This document shows, one piece after another, positions 1-7,350 of a stretch of 26,382 bases of DNA. Location: positions 1-26,382 of the forward strand of contig JBOFGY010000186.1 of assembly GCA_051649365.1 (NCBI GenBank), written 5' to 3'. A program made the translations under genes and the position numbers. Source of the stretch: CAVTAE01 sp051649365. GTDB taxonomy: Bacteria; Deinococcota; Deinococci; Deinococcales; Trueperaceae. The notes under the pieces were generated by a model. That model made no database searches and had not been told where the DNA came from. It saw only the letters and a list, made by a program, of their open reading frames with translations. Each line of letters begins with the position of its first letter. The stretch's first letter is position 1.

Positions 1-2
1 GC

Positions 3-119
3 TTTCGCAGACTTGCTCGTGACTATGAACGTTTGCCAAAAACCTTGGCTGGTCTACATTTTTTAGCCTTTGCCATTGTCCTACTTAAACGCTTCACTGA
101 CCTGATGGGCAGCACCTAA
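3..119 (+). CDS. IS5-type transposase, C-terminal end (cut by window edge)
   Basis: An open frame from base 3 to a TAA at 117-119 encodes 38 residues beginning FRRLARDYERLPKTLAGLHF. The FRRLxRDYERLP...AGLHFxAF pattern is the usual C-terminus of IS5-family DDE transposases, after the catalytic Glu. Only the tail is present, because the rest lies before base 1, so intactness cannot be judged. A strong hairpin at 142-168 follows and would stop its transcription. The insertion sequence boundary should lie between 120 and about 140, but I see no clear terminal inverted repeat. Confidence 0.8.
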   Translation, partial: FRRLARDYERLPKTLAGLHFLAFAIVLLKRFTDLMGST

Positions 120-141
120 AGTGCATAACACGCTCTAGCCA

Positions 142-168
142 AAAGCTGAACGTGAACGTTTCAGCTTT
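142..168. terminator. Bidirectional terminator-like hairpin
   Basis: AAAGCTGAA (142-150) pairs with TTCAGCTTT (160-168), a 9-bp perfect stem with a 9-base loop. It lies between the converging transposase tail and the lysJ-like gene, whose stop is at 176. On the minus strand the stem is followed by TTTTGG. It belongs to the set of related spacer hairpins described in the findings. Confidence 0.65.
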
Positions 169-175
169 CAACTTG

Positions 176-1378
176 TCACACCGTTTCCAGAACTCGAGTG
201 AACCGCTTTATGACTTCGTCAATCTCTTCTTTTGTGATAACCAAAGGCGGGACGAAGCGAATCACAGTTGCACCGGCGTTAATAGTCAAAACTTTTTCTT
301 TTTTAAGCGCAGCAATATAAGGTGCAACTTTTTCTTTCATCTCTGCACCAATGAGCAAACCTTTACCGCGCACCGTGCGAATTTTTGGTGAAGAAATTGC
401 TCGCAACTGTTCTTGGAAATAATCCCCAACGAGCGTGGTGTATTGCAAGAGTTGTTTTGCATCTATTTCTTCTAAAACAGCCAGTGCTGCTGCACATGCC
501 AAGGGATTACCCCCAAAGGTCGTGCCGTGTCCACCTTTAGGCATCTTGAGGGCAACTTTTTCAGTCATGAGGAGTGCGCCAATGGGTACGCCACCGCCTA
601 AACCTTTAGCTAGTGTCACCATATCAGGGCGAATATTGTAATGCTCACTCGCTAAAAATTTACCTGTACGCCCAACACCCGATTGCACTTCGTCCATAAT
701 GAGCAGTGCGCCGCGCTCTTTACAAATGCGCTGAACACCTTGTAAATATTCGGGGGTGGCTGGATGAATGCCCCCTTCACCTTGTACGGGCTCGAGCCAC
801 ACGGCAGCCGTTTCTTCGGTGACGGCTTTATCTAAACTTTCAAGATCATTGTAGGTTGTAAAGTCTGCCTCATAACGCAAAGGCTCGAACGGTTCACGGT
901 ATTTCTTTTCCCAGGTGAGCGCGAGTGCACCCATCGTGCGACCTGTAAAGCCGCGCTTTGCAGCAACAAACTTCGTGCGACCTGTTGCTGCTCTCGCCCA
1001 CTTCAAGGCAGCTTCGTTTACTTCTGAGCCAGAATTAGCCAGAAAGACTCGGTTCAGCTTCATGCTATTCGGAATAAACTTAAAAAGTTTTTCGTAAAAC
1101 TTGACGCGCGTGTCACTGCCTAAATTTTGAGGACATACAATAAGTTTTTTAGCTTGTTCGACTAAAGCATTCGCGAGACGCTCATTACCATGCCCCACAC
1201 TTGCCACCGCGATACCCGCCATACAGTCAATGTATTCATTGCCATTGATGTCCCAAAGTTTGGCCCCTAAACCATGCGTGTAAATAGTGTCAGGATTCCA
1301 AAGCCCAGAATTGTAACTCGAGTCCTGTGCCAACATTTCTTGGGCTCTATCAGTAATTTTATCTGCAAACAACGCCAT
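176..1378 (-). CDS. lysJ: LysJ/ArgD-type class III aminotransferase
   Basis: A PLP-dependent acetylornithine/LysW-aminoadipate semialdehyde aminotransferase acting in lysine and/or arginine biosynthesis in the cytoplasm. Of 400 residues, visible motifs are GNEYIDCMAGIAV, the PLP phosphate-binding NSGSEVNEAALKWAR, LEPVQGEGG, MDEVQSGVGRTG with the PLP-ring Asp, the Schiff-base Lys in TLAKGLGGG, and HGTTFGGNPLA. The C-terminal KIRTVRGKGLLIG and VIRFVPPLVI closely resemble Thermus LysJ, hence that symbol rather than argD; E. coli-type ArgD function remains possible. An in-frame ATG 8 codons earlier (1402) is less likely, because AGGAGG at 1383-1388 sits 4-5 bases before the ATG at 1378. No other lysine or arginine gene is nearby. 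Confidence 0.87.
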   Translation of the reverse strand: MALFADKITDRAQEMLAQDSSYNSGLWNPDTIYTHGLGAKLWDINGNEYIDCMAGIAVASVGHGNERLANALVEQAKKLIVCPQNLGSDTRVKFYEKLFKFIPNSMKLNRVFLANSGSEVNEAALKWARAATGRTKFVAAKRGFTGRTMGALALTWEKKYREPFEPLRYEADFTTYNDLESLDKAVTEETAAVWLEPVQGEGGIHPATPEYLQGVQRICKERGALLIMDEVQSGVGRTGKFLASEHYNIRPDMVTLAKGLGGGVPIGALLMTEKVALKMPKGGHGTTFGGNPLACAAALAVLEEIDAKQLLQYTTLVGDYFQEQLRAISSPKIRTVRGKGLLIGAEMKEKVAPYIAALKKEKVLTINAGATVIRFVPPLVITKEEIDEVIKRFTRVLETV

Positions 1379-1587
1379 GCGTCCTCCTAAAAGTAGAGCC
1401 ATCGTAGCACTGACAGAAGCGGTTAGATGAAGCTAAAAGCTCGAGGCTTACATTCTTTTGGACGTTCAGCTTTTTACCTTTTGTTTTTAGTTCCTACATC
1501 ACCTAATACTTAGAAAACATACCTGATCTAACAAAAGATAACTAACCTGAGTTTGGGGCTTTTGATTTTCCACGAGGCTCGAGTGAT

Positions 1588-1628
1588 AAGCCATCAGCCG
1601 TCAGCTTATTGGTTTTTACTGATGGCTT
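1588..1628. terminator. 10-bp hairpin downstream of the unknown gene
   Basis: AAGCCATCAG (1588-1597) pairs exactly with CTGATGGCTT (1619-1628) around a 21-base loop containing TCAGCTTATTGG. It lies about 50 bases past the stop of the minus-strand gene at 1675, so it may end that transcript. The loop sequence recurs in the groES-groEL hairpin (TCAGCTTTTTGG), which makes this a member of the spacer-hairpin family. Confidence 0.55.
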
Positions 1629-1674
1629 CTTAAACAGGAGGCTTGCCCTAAGAAAAACTATGAACTCAGCTTCA

Positions 1675-2196
1675 CTATGCTGCTGTCGTAACTTCCGCTT
1701 CTGTATCAGGTAGTATGAACACAGGCAAGTAATCGCGCAGAGGGTCAACTTCAGAACGCAAACGGGTGAACACTTCTGCGTCGAGATAAGCCGCACTAGC
1801 CCGAAAAAGTCCGAGGTAATAACGTGCCACAAGGTCTTCCTGCTTTCCTAACACCTCACGTTCGCGGCGTGTTAAGAGCTCTCGGATAAAAGCTTCGGGG
1901 GACTCGAGGGCTTTACAGCCTCCCATCTCGATAATGCGCTTGAAGATGCGAATGGTTTCACTCGGGTTATGCCAAAAGCCAAAATTGAGTTCGTCGGTGA
2001 TGCGCTCGACCTTTTGCATATCCGCGTGATAATTTGCTTTGGCGAGCAAGTTCTTGGCAAGGGTTTGTCGCTCGAGCCTGCGCTGCGCGTACTGAGGCAA
2101 GCTCAAAAGTTTATTTGTCGGTCTTAACGAACCACCCACGAGCGCACGAAGGCGATACGCGAGTAAGTAGTCCTGATATTCACGAAGATGTTCCAC
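1675..2196 (-). CDS. Unknown 173-aa helical protein, leaderless GTG start
   Basis: I do not recognise this protein. It has 173 residues, is rich in Leu, Arg, Glu and Ala, is predicted by eye to be mostly alpha-helical, and has no signal peptide, membrane segment or metal motif. A cytoplasmic or accessory helical protein would fit. The start is GTG at 2196. The frame stays open for about 40 codons upstream but contains no ATG, and there is no Shine-Dalgarno. Instead TACACT (2208-2203, minus strand) sits exactly 6 bases before the GTG, the same arrangement as three other genes here, which points to a leaderless mRNA. It contains two CTCGAG sites (1903, 2071), so its composition matches its neighbours. 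Confidence 0.65.
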   Translation of the reverse strand: MEHLREYQDYLLAYRLRALVGGSLRPTNKLLSLPQYAQRRLERQTLAKNLLAKANYHADMQKVERITDELNFGFWHNPSETIRIFKRIIEMGGCKALESPEAFIRELLTRREREVLGKQEDLVARYYLGLFRASAAYLDAEVFTRLRSEVDPLRDYLPVFILPDTEAEVTTAA

Positions 2197-2202
2197 ACGT
2201 GC

Positions 2203-2208
2203 AGTGTA
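2203..2208 (-). promoter_or_regulatory. -10 box of a leaderless promoter
   Basis: TACACT on the minus strand, six bases before the GTG start at 2196, would place transcription initiation at the start codon. The same TACACT-N6-GTG occurs before the FUN14 gene at 12677. No convincing -35 box is visible. Confidence 0.55.
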
Positions 2209-2285
2209 CTCGCTTTTAGCTTTATCACCATGCAGTTCACCACACGAACAGGGTTCGGAGGCTGGGGCGCAGGGTCTCTGGGGTG

Positions 2286-2320
2286 CAGGGTTTGGTTTTT
2301 TGACTTTACTCCAAACCCTG
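2286..2320. repeat. Inverted repeat in the spacer
   Basis: CAGGGTTTGG (2286-2295) pairs with CCAAACCCTG (2311-2320), a 10-bp perfect stem with a 15-base loop. A second GGTGC/GCACC match lies outside it (about 2282 and 2327), offset by a bulge. It sits in the spacer between the divergent unknown gene and glgC. Role unknown; it may be a degenerate dispersed repeat. Confidence 0.5.
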
Positions 2321-2337
2321 TATCTTGCACCCTAAAA

Positions 2338-2415
2338 CGCCTTTAGCCGATGGTATCCTCAACGAATCGCTGAGCTAAGGTAATCACAACAGCCTGACAC
2401 GCTCGGCTGAAGGCG
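2338..2415. other. 13-bp inverted repeat enclosing 52 bases, upstream of glgC
   Basis: CGCCTTTAGCCGA (2338-2350) and TCGGCTGAAGGCG (2403-2415) pair over 13 positions, with one G-U wobble if transcribed rightward. The 52 bases between contain a smaller CTCA/TGAG stem. The element ends about 43 bases before the presumed glgC -10 box, so it is a transcribed leader only if a promoter lies further upstream. Candidates are a structured RNA, an operator or a small palindromic repeat element; the sequence alone does not decide. Confidence 0.45.
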
Positions 2416-2433
2416 TTTCCCCTGTGTGCTTTC

Positions 2434-2463
2434 TTACTTCCTCATGACCTTTTCCGATATAGT
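2434..2463 (+). promoter_or_regulatory. Candidate glgC promoter
   Basis: TATAGT at 2458-2463 is a good -10 box with a weak TTACTT at 2434-2439 eighteen bases upstream. Initiation near 2470 would give a leader of about 20 bases carrying GGAGG (2482-2486) before the glgC ATG. The -10 overlaps the palindrome GTGTTTTAACAC (2462-2473), a possible operator. Confidence 0.45.
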
Positions 2464-2491
2464 GTTTTAACACAACCTAACGGAGGTTTTA

Positions 2492-3742
2492 ATGACGACG
2501 AAAATTCGTACTGTCGGTATGGTGTTAGCTGGCGGCAGGGGGCAACGTTTACATCCACTCACCTGGAAACGCACGAAGCCTGCTGTTCCTTTTGGCTCGA
2601 AATATCGCATTATTGATTTCGCCCTAAACAACATGCTCAATTCTGAAATTTACGGCATTTACGTCTTAACGCAGTTTAAGGCGCAATCGCTCACCGAGCA
2701 TATTCAGCGGTATTGGCGGTTTGGCAGCTTTCTCAAAGATTACTTCATTACCTTGGCTCCCGCTCAAATGTACCTCTATGAAGAACTTGGTACCGAGTGG
2801 TATCGAGGTACCGCTGACGCAATTTATCAAAATATTCACCTTGTGGATGACAATGACATTACCCATGTTGCCATTTTTAGTGGTGACCATATTTATAAAA
2901 TGGATATTAGCCACATGATTCGGCAGCACGTCGAGAACGACGCAGACGTGAGCATTGCGGCCTATCCTGTCACGGTGGAAGAAGGTCAACGCTTTGGTAT
3001 CTTGCAGGTGAACAAAGACTTTCAAATCACAGATTTTCAGGAGAAACCCAAAGACCCTAAAGCAATGCCAGGTCGCCTGGGTTACGCCCTCGCCTCCATG
3101 GGTAATTACATTTTTAGTAAAAAAGCTCTTTTTGAACTCCTCAACCGCGATGCACTCGACAAAAGCTCCGAGCACGACTTTGGGAAGAACGTCTTGCCCA
3201 TGGCCCTCAATGAAGGCTACAAGCTCATGGCCTACGACTTTGCCAAAAATCCCCTGCCTGGACAAGACGGCCCCAACACCTATTGGCGTGATGTTGGCAC
3301 GATTGACAGTTATTGGGATGCGAGTATGGACTTGGTTGAAGTCACACCTGAGTTTGACCTGTTTAACGATGCCTGGCCACTGAGAACCTCGAGCGAATAC
3401 TCTGCTCCCGCTAAACTCGTCCACGAAGAAAGTGAACGACGTGGGCAAGCCTTTAACAGTTTGCTGGCTGGCGGTGTCATCGTTTCTGGGTCAACGGTTA
3501 GGCGATCGTTATTGTCGCGGCGTGTCCATGTACGCAGTTTCGCCCTTGTTGAAAACTCGATTCTTTTTGACGCTGTAGATATTGGCCGAGGTAGCATCGT
3601 TAAAAATGCGATTCTCGATAAAGGTGTTGCTGTTCCTGAAGACATTCATATTGGGGTAAATCTCGACGATGACCGTGCTCGAGGTTTCACTGTCACAGAC
3701 AAGGGCGTAGTGGTTGTACCGAAGGGTTACACCTTTACGTAA
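2492..3742 (+). CDS. glgC: Glucose-1-phosphate adenylyltransferase GlgC
   Basis: ADP-glucose pyrophosphorylase, which makes ADP-glucose from ATP and glucose-1-phosphate for glycogen synthesis in the cytoplasm. It has 416 residues, normal for the family. The nucleotidyltransferase domain (about 8-270) starts with LAGGRGQRLHPLTWKRTKPA and RIIDFALNN, and contains the product-site GDHIYKMD and the substrate-binding Lys in FQEKPKDP. The C-terminal third (about 300-410) is a left-handed beta-helix with hexapeptide-like repeats, the allosteric and oligomerisation domain. Start: ATG with GGAGG 5-6 bases upstream. No other glycogen gene is in the window, so it seems to be transcribed alone, with a hairpin just after its stop. 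Confidence in the family is very high. Confidence 0.96.
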   Translation: MTTKIRTVGMVLAGGRGQRLHPLTWKRTKPAVPFGSKYRIIDFALNNMLNSEIYGIYVLTQFKAQSLTEHIQRYWRFGSFLKDYFITLAPAQMYLYEELGTEWYRGTADAIYQNIHLVDDNDITHVAIFSGDHIYKMDISHMIRQHVENDADVSIAAYPVTVEEGQRFGILQVNKDFQITDFQEKPKDPKAMPGRLGYALASMGNYIFSKKALFELLNRDALDKSSEHDFGKNVLPMALNEGYKLMAYDFAKNPLPGQDGPNTYWRDVGTIDSYWDASMDLVEVTPEFDLFNDAWPLRTSSEYSAPAKLVHEESERRGQAFNSLLAGGVIVSGSTVRRSLLSRRVHVRSFALVENSILFDAVDIGRGSIVKNAILDKGVAVPEDIHIGVNLDDDRARGFTVTDKGVVVVPKGYTFT

Positions 3743-3766
3743 ATTTAAAAGGCGGAATGTAGAAGG

Positions 3767-3797
3767 CTGAAAAAATCTTTTTAGCTTTCGGCATTCT
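3767..3797 (+). terminator. Terminator-like hairpin after glgC
   Basis: The stretch GGCTGAAAAA ATC TTTTTAGCTT forms a stem with G-U wobbles, nested in a longer imperfect repeat whose arms GGAATGT (3755-3761) and ACATTCC (3808-3814) also pair. It begins about 20 bases after the glgC stop. The word AGAAGGCTGAAAA resembles one in the 8180-8230 hairpin. Confidence 0.5.
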
Positions 3798-3919
3798 TCC
3801 TTTTCTAACATTCCACTCACAAACATTGTATTTATCCTATTTGAGGCATTTATCCCACTCAAGCAATGTTTGGGTCGTCATTTTCGTCCGACAGCTTACA
3901 GCTGACTCATCTAGCAAGG

Positions 3920-3928
3920 TGCTACCCT
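3920..3928 (+). promoter_or_regulatory. Extended -10 promoter for the small ORF and ftsH
   Basis: TG-C-TACCCT (3920-3928) fits an extended -10 box, with initiation expected near 3935, a few bases before the ATG pair at 3939/3942. A TTACAG at 3896-3901 is too far away to serve as a normal -35 box. Tentative. Confidence 0.35.
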
Positions 3929-3938
3929 TAATCGTACA

Positions 3939-4076
3939 ATGATGCAGCAAAAACACCTACGCGGTACACCTTTCTCTAGCATTGGTCTTGTGTACCTTCT
4001 TACGTTGACTGTCTTTTTGTTAGCCCATACTGTTCAAAACGAGGCAAGCCTCGTTGCTAGGAGGAACCACCGTTGA
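3939..4076 (+). CDS. Small membrane protein overlapping the ftsH start
   Basis: An unannotated-size ORF of 45 codons beginning MMQQKHLRGT. The middle segment IGLVYLLTLTVFLLAHTV (about residues 15-32) looks like one transmembrane helix, followed by a basic tail ending RRNHR. Its TGA (4074-4076) overlaps the TTG start of ftsH (4073) in the form TTGA, a classic arrangement for translational coupling. No strong Shine-Dalgarno precedes the ATG pair, so initiation may be near-leaderless from the -10 at 3923. I know no family for it. A FtsH partner or a leader peptide are both possible. The frame could be chance, but the overlap and the hydrophobic helix argue for it. Confidence 0.5.
   Translation: MMQQKHLRGTPFSSIGLVYLLTLTVFLLAHTVQNEASLVARRNHR
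4038..4055 (+). promoter_or_regulatory. Hairpin just before the ftsH ribosome binding site
   Basis: AACGAGGC (4038-4045) pairs perfectly with GCCTCGTT (4048-4055). The ftsH Shine-Dalgarno AGGAGG follows at 4059-4064. The hairpin lies within the last codons of the small ORF, so ribosomes translating that ORF would melt it. It may adjust coupling or mRNA stability. Confidence 0.45.
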
Positions 4077-6055
4077 AACGGTCATTTAATCCCTGGTTGC
4101 TAGTCATGTTGATTGCGCTGGGCATCTTTATTTTTAGTCAGTTTAATGCCAGAGGCCCGAGTCGAGAGATTCCTTACTCTGCGTTTACAAAGCTCGTGGA
4201 TGAGGGTGCGGTTCAGTCTGTCGTCATTTCCCGTAGTGACGGGCGTATTGAAGGGGAACTCAAAGAACCGCGGCAACTCCAAGATAATAATGGCAATGAA
4301 CAAGCCATCCGCAATTTTACTACAACAACAATTGTTACAGATTCACTTCTCACAAGGCTCGAGCAAAATGTTGGGGATGTCAAGTTCCGTAATCCACCGC
4401 AGTGGATTGGCTTCGCCTTCTCCATTTTGCCGATTCTTATTCTCATTGGCTTTTTTTGGTTTGTGTTTATGCGGGCACAAGGCGGTCCTAATCAAGTCAT
4501 GCAGTTTGGACAATCAAGGGCTCGTACCTATGGACGTGAAAACAAAGTCAAAACCCTTTTTAATGACGTAGCAGGTCATAAAGAAGCCAAACAAGAGCTC
4601 TTAGAAATTGTGGATTTCCTCAAGAACCCACAAAAATATCACCGCATCGGCGCGGAGATTCCGAAAGGCGTTCTTCTGGTCGGTCCTCCAGGTACAGGTA
4701 AGACCCTTCTTGCTAGGGCTGTTGCCGGTGAGGCGGGTGTTCCCTTTTTAACCGTAAGTGCATCAGAATTTATGGAAATGTTTGTGGGTGTCGGTGCAAG
4801 CCGCGTCCGCAGCCTCTTCGACGAAGCACGTAAGTCTTCACCCTCCATTATCTTTATAGATGAAATTGACTCGATTGGTCGTCGTCGCGGTGCAGGCATC
4901 GGCGGCGGTCACGACGAGCGCGAACAAACCTTAAACCAAATCCTTTCTGAAATGGACGGGTTCGAGAAAGACACTTCCGTCATCGTTGTCGCAGCGACAA
5001 ACCGCCCTGATGTTCTCGACCCCGCGCTGCTACGCCCTGGTCGCTTTGACCGCCAGGTAACGATTGGTCTCCCCACACAAAGTGAACGTAAAGATATTCT
5101 TGCAGTTCACGTACGCAACAAGCCCATTGCAGATGATGTAAGCCTCGAGCGTCTCGCCGAAGCTACCCCAATGTTCTCGGGTGCTGACCTCGAAAACCTC
5201 ACGAACGAAGCCGCCCTCATTGCCGCACGGGTTGGCAAGCAAATCATCGCTGCTTTCGATTTCAACGAAGCGCTTGACCGCATTATCTTAGGTCTGCGTC
5301 GAGGCAGTCTCGTACCAAGTGAAAGCGAACGCCGCATCCTTGCTTATCACGAGGCAGGTCACGCGGTTGCAGCTGTCTCACAACCGATGCACAGTCGTCT
5401 TCGTAAGGTAACAATTATGCCACGGGGCGATGCGGGTGGCTTTGCAGCGTATCTAAGCAAAGAGCAGATGGTCACGGGTATCGAAGAACTTCGCCAACGC
5501 CTTATCTCGATTTATGGTGGTCGCATGGCCGAGAAAAAACTGACAGGAACAATTTCTTCAGGTGCAGCAAGCGATCTCAAACAAGCTACTGACCTTGCCA
5601 AGCGCATGGTCTTTGACCTCGGCATGGGTAAAGAAGAGTTCGTAGCTTGGGGTTCGGATAGTGGCCCTGTGTTCTTAGGTGGGGAAATTAGTCGCCGTAA
5701 AGACTTTAGTGAGCAAACGGCTAGAGACTTAGAGGAAGAGGTCATGAAAATCCTCGGTGAGTCCTATCGAAAGACTGAAGAAGTCGTCAATGAGAACTGG
5801 ACGGTACTTCAAGGTGTTGCCGAAGCACTCCTTCAGGTTGAAACGCTTGACGGTGACCTTATCCATGAGGCTTTTGAAAAAGCGAAAGAAGGCATGACCT
5901 CTGAAGACATTACAGCCTGGATTTTGAGCTTGGCGAAAAAAGTGGAAGATACGACCTCCGCACCACCGCCCGCACCTAAGATTGAAGAACCCAAAAAGCG
6001 CGTGGACGCACCTCAAGCCCCTAAAACGCTCGAGCCCCGTCCGATGGATGGTTAG
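4073..6055 (+). CDS. ftsH: ATP-dependent zinc metalloprotease FtsH
   Basis: Membrane-anchored AAA+ protease that extracts and degrades misfolded membrane proteins and some cytosolic regulators. It has 660 residues. Two transmembrane helices (about 7-23 and 112-133) flank a short extracytoplasmic domain. The AAA module has Walker A GPPGTGKT (204-211), Walker B FIDEID with acidic residues at 263-264, and the second region of homology NRPDVLDPALLRPGRFDR. The zinc site is HEAGH at 426-430 plus an Asp near 501 in GAASDLKQAT. The C-terminal tail is Pro/Lys-rich. Start: TTG at 4073 with AGGAGG eight bases upstream; no nearby ATG fits. It is probably co-transcribed with the 45-codon ORF overlapping its start and ends in a strong terminator. 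Confidence 0.97.
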   Translation: MKRSFNPWLLVMLIALGIFIFSQFNARGPSREIPYSAFTKLVDEGAVQSVVISRSDGRIEGELKEPRQLQDNNGNEQAIRNFTTTTIVTDSLLTRLEQNVGDVKFRNPPQWIGFAFSILPILILIGFFWFVFMRAQGGPNQVMQFGQSRARTYGRENKVKTLFNDVAGHKEAKQELLEIVDFLKNPQKYHRIGAEIPKGVLLVGPPGTGKTLLARAVAGEAGVPFLTVSASEFMEMFVGVGASRVRSLFDEARKSSPSIIFIDEIDSIGRRRGAGIGGGHDEREQTLNQILSEMDGFEKDTSVIVVAATNRPDVLDPALLRPGRFDRQVTIGLPTQSERKDILAVHVRNKPIADDVSLERLAEATPMFSGADLENLTNEAALIAARVGKQIIAAFDFNEALDRIILGLRRGSLVPSESERRILAYHEAGHAVAAVSQPMHSRLRKVTIMPRGDAGGFAAYLSKEQMVTGIEELRQRLISIYGGRMAEKKLTGTISSGAASDLKQATDLAKRMVFDLGMGKEEFVAWGSDSGPVFLGGEISRRKDFSEQTARDLEEEVMKILGESYRKTEEVVNENWTVLQGVAEALLQVETLDGDLIHEAFEKAKEGMTSEDITAWILSLAKKVEDTTSAPPPAPKIEEPKKRVDAPQAPKTLEPRPMDG

Positions 6056-6070
6056 AAACTTTGTTTTTCC

Positions 6071-6114
6071 GAAAAAGCGGTGTCAGTTTTCTGACACCGC
6101 TTTTTCTTTTTTTT
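6071..6114 (+). terminator. Strong intrinsic terminator of ftsH
   Basis: A perfect 16-bp stem runs from 6071 to 6086 and from 6091 to 6106 with a TTTT loop. The core is AAGCGGTGTCAG / CTGACACCGCTT, followed by TTTTTTTT. It is the clearest terminator in the window, 15 bases after the ftsH stop. Confidence 0.93.
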
Positions 6115-6260
6115 ACCTCTTACGTCTTACTCCTCCGTTGTTATTGCCTCGACTGGAAACTTTGGCTTCAGGTTACCTTAGGAGAAGACTCGCACACGAA
6201 GTGATGGCTATATTAAGCCGTCGTCAAAAATAAAGGCAAGTCATCTTATGAAGCATTGAC

Positions 6261-6269
6261 TGTTATACT
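6261..6269 (+). promoter_or_regulatory. Extended -10 promoter of the DHS-like gene
   Basis: TG-T-TATACT (6261-6269) is a good extended -10. Initiation near 6276 would leave a leader of about 16 bases with GAAAGGA (6281-6287) before the ATG at 6292. This placement rules out the in-frame TTG at 6256, which would lie upstream of the transcript. Confidence 0.6.
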
Positions 6270-6291
6270 CTTATCAGCCCGAAAGGACATT

Positions 6292-7263
6292 ATGGGAAAA
6301 GTAACCGACTTTATTAAACACAATTACAGGCACTTTAATGCTGCCGCTCTCATAGACGCAGCCAACGGCTACCAAACGCACTTAAACGCCGGTGGCAAAA
6401 TGATGGTCACCCTCGCTGGAGCCATGAGCACCGCCGAGCTAGGTCTTTCACTTGCCGAGATGATTCGCAAGGACAAAGTGCATATTATCTCTTGCACGGG
6501 TGCAAACCTCGAGGAAGACATTTTTAACCTCATCGCCCACGACTACTACGAGCGCGTCCCGAATTACCGCGAACTGAGCGCAGCAGACGAGCAAGAACTT
6601 TTAGATAAACATATGAACCGCGTGACTGACACGTGCATCCCTGAAATGGAAGCGATGCGGAGGCTCGAGAAAGCCCTCTTAAACGAGTGGCTAAAAGCCG
6701 ACAAGGCTGGCAAGCAATTTTTCCCACATGAATTTTTGTATAAGTTAATCAAATCAGGGAAACTCGAGAAGTATTACCAAATAGACCCTAAAGACTCTTG
6801 GATGGTTGCCGCAGCTGAGAAAAACTTACCTATCGTCGTGCCAGGCTGGGAAGATTCCACGACGGGCAACATGTACGCCGCACACTGCCTCATGGGTGAA
6901 ATTAAAAACGTTCATACGGTACGTAGCGGTATTGAATACATGATGATGCTCGCCAAGTGGTACACCAAAACCGCACCCCAATCGTTGGTGGGGTTTTTCC
7001 AAATTGGTGGCGGCATCGCAGGAGATTTCCCCATTTGTGTCGTCCCAATGCTACATCAGGATATGGGGCGCGAAGACATTCCACTTTGGGGTTACTTCTG
7101 CCAAATCAGCGACTCGACCACGAGCTTTGGCTCCTACTCGGGTGCTGTGCCAAATGAAAAAATCACTTGGGGTAAACTTGGAGTAAACACACCCAAATAC
7201 ATCATCGAATCTGATGCGACAATTGTGGCACCGCTCATTTTTGCGATGCTACTGGGTCAGTAA
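6292..7263 (+). CDS. Deoxyhypusine synthase-like protein
   Basis: A bacterial member of the deoxyhypusine synthase family, NAD-dependent enzymes that transfer the aminobutyl group of spermidine. It has 323 residues. The family motifs GAMSTAELGLSLAEMI and SCTGANLEEDIFNL (NAD/spermidine region) are clear, and the C-terminal ITWGK carries the Lys (about 295) that in eukaryotic enzymes forms the imine intermediate. Bacteria lack eIF5A, so modification of a translation factor is unlikely; formation of homospermidine or another polyamine is the usual proposal for such homologues. No polyamine gene adjoins it. Start: ATG 6292, preceded by GAAAGGA; TTG at 6256 rejected. Family certain, substrate not. 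Confidence 0.85.
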   Translation: MGKVTDFIKHNYRHFNAAALIDAANGYQTHLNAGGKMMVTLAGAMSTAELGLSLAEMIRKDKVHIISCTGANLEEDIFNLIAHDYYERVPNYRELSAADEQELLDKHMNRVTDTCIPEMEAMRRLEKALLNEWLKADKAGKQFFPHEFLYKLIKSGKLEKYYQIDPKDSWMVAAAEKNLPIVVPGWEDSTTGNMYAAHCLMGEIKNVHTVRSGIEYMMMLAKWYTKTAPQSLVGFFQIGGGIAGDFPICVVPMLHQDMGREDIPLWGYFCQISDSTTSFGSYSGAVPNEKITWGKLGVNTPKYIIESDATIVAPLIFAMLLGQ

Positions 7264-7299
7264 GACGTAAAAGGATAACCTTCTCACATTTTATGTCTT
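7262..7299. terminator. Weak hairpin after the DHS-like gene
   Basis: AAGACGTAAAA (7262-7272) pairs with TTTTATGTCTT (7289-7299), with one G-U wobble and a 16-base loop. It overlaps the stop codon of the preceding gene. It may attenuate read-through into the pyrophosphatase-like gene; the evidence is modest. Confidence 0.4.
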
Positions 7300-7350
7300 G
7301 CTCTCTAGCCATGTGAAACTGAGATGTTCACCCAATAAACGGATGATTTT

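Noticed and set aside
2666..3448. 260-codon frame on the minus strand inside glgC
   Set aside because: Fully antisense to a clear GlgC; no family motifs, no ribosome binding site. A shadow of codon bias.
5982..6233. 83-codon plus-strand frame after ftsH
   Set aside because: It starts in the ftsH tail and runs through the 16-bp terminator stem. A shorter TTG-initiated reading of its end (6138-6233, 31 codons) has no ribosome binding site or -10 box.
6256..6291. TTG start 12 codons upstream for the deoxyhypusine synthase-like gene
   Set aside because: It overlaps the promoter (extended -10 at 6261-6269); homology and the GAAAGGA support ATG 6292.
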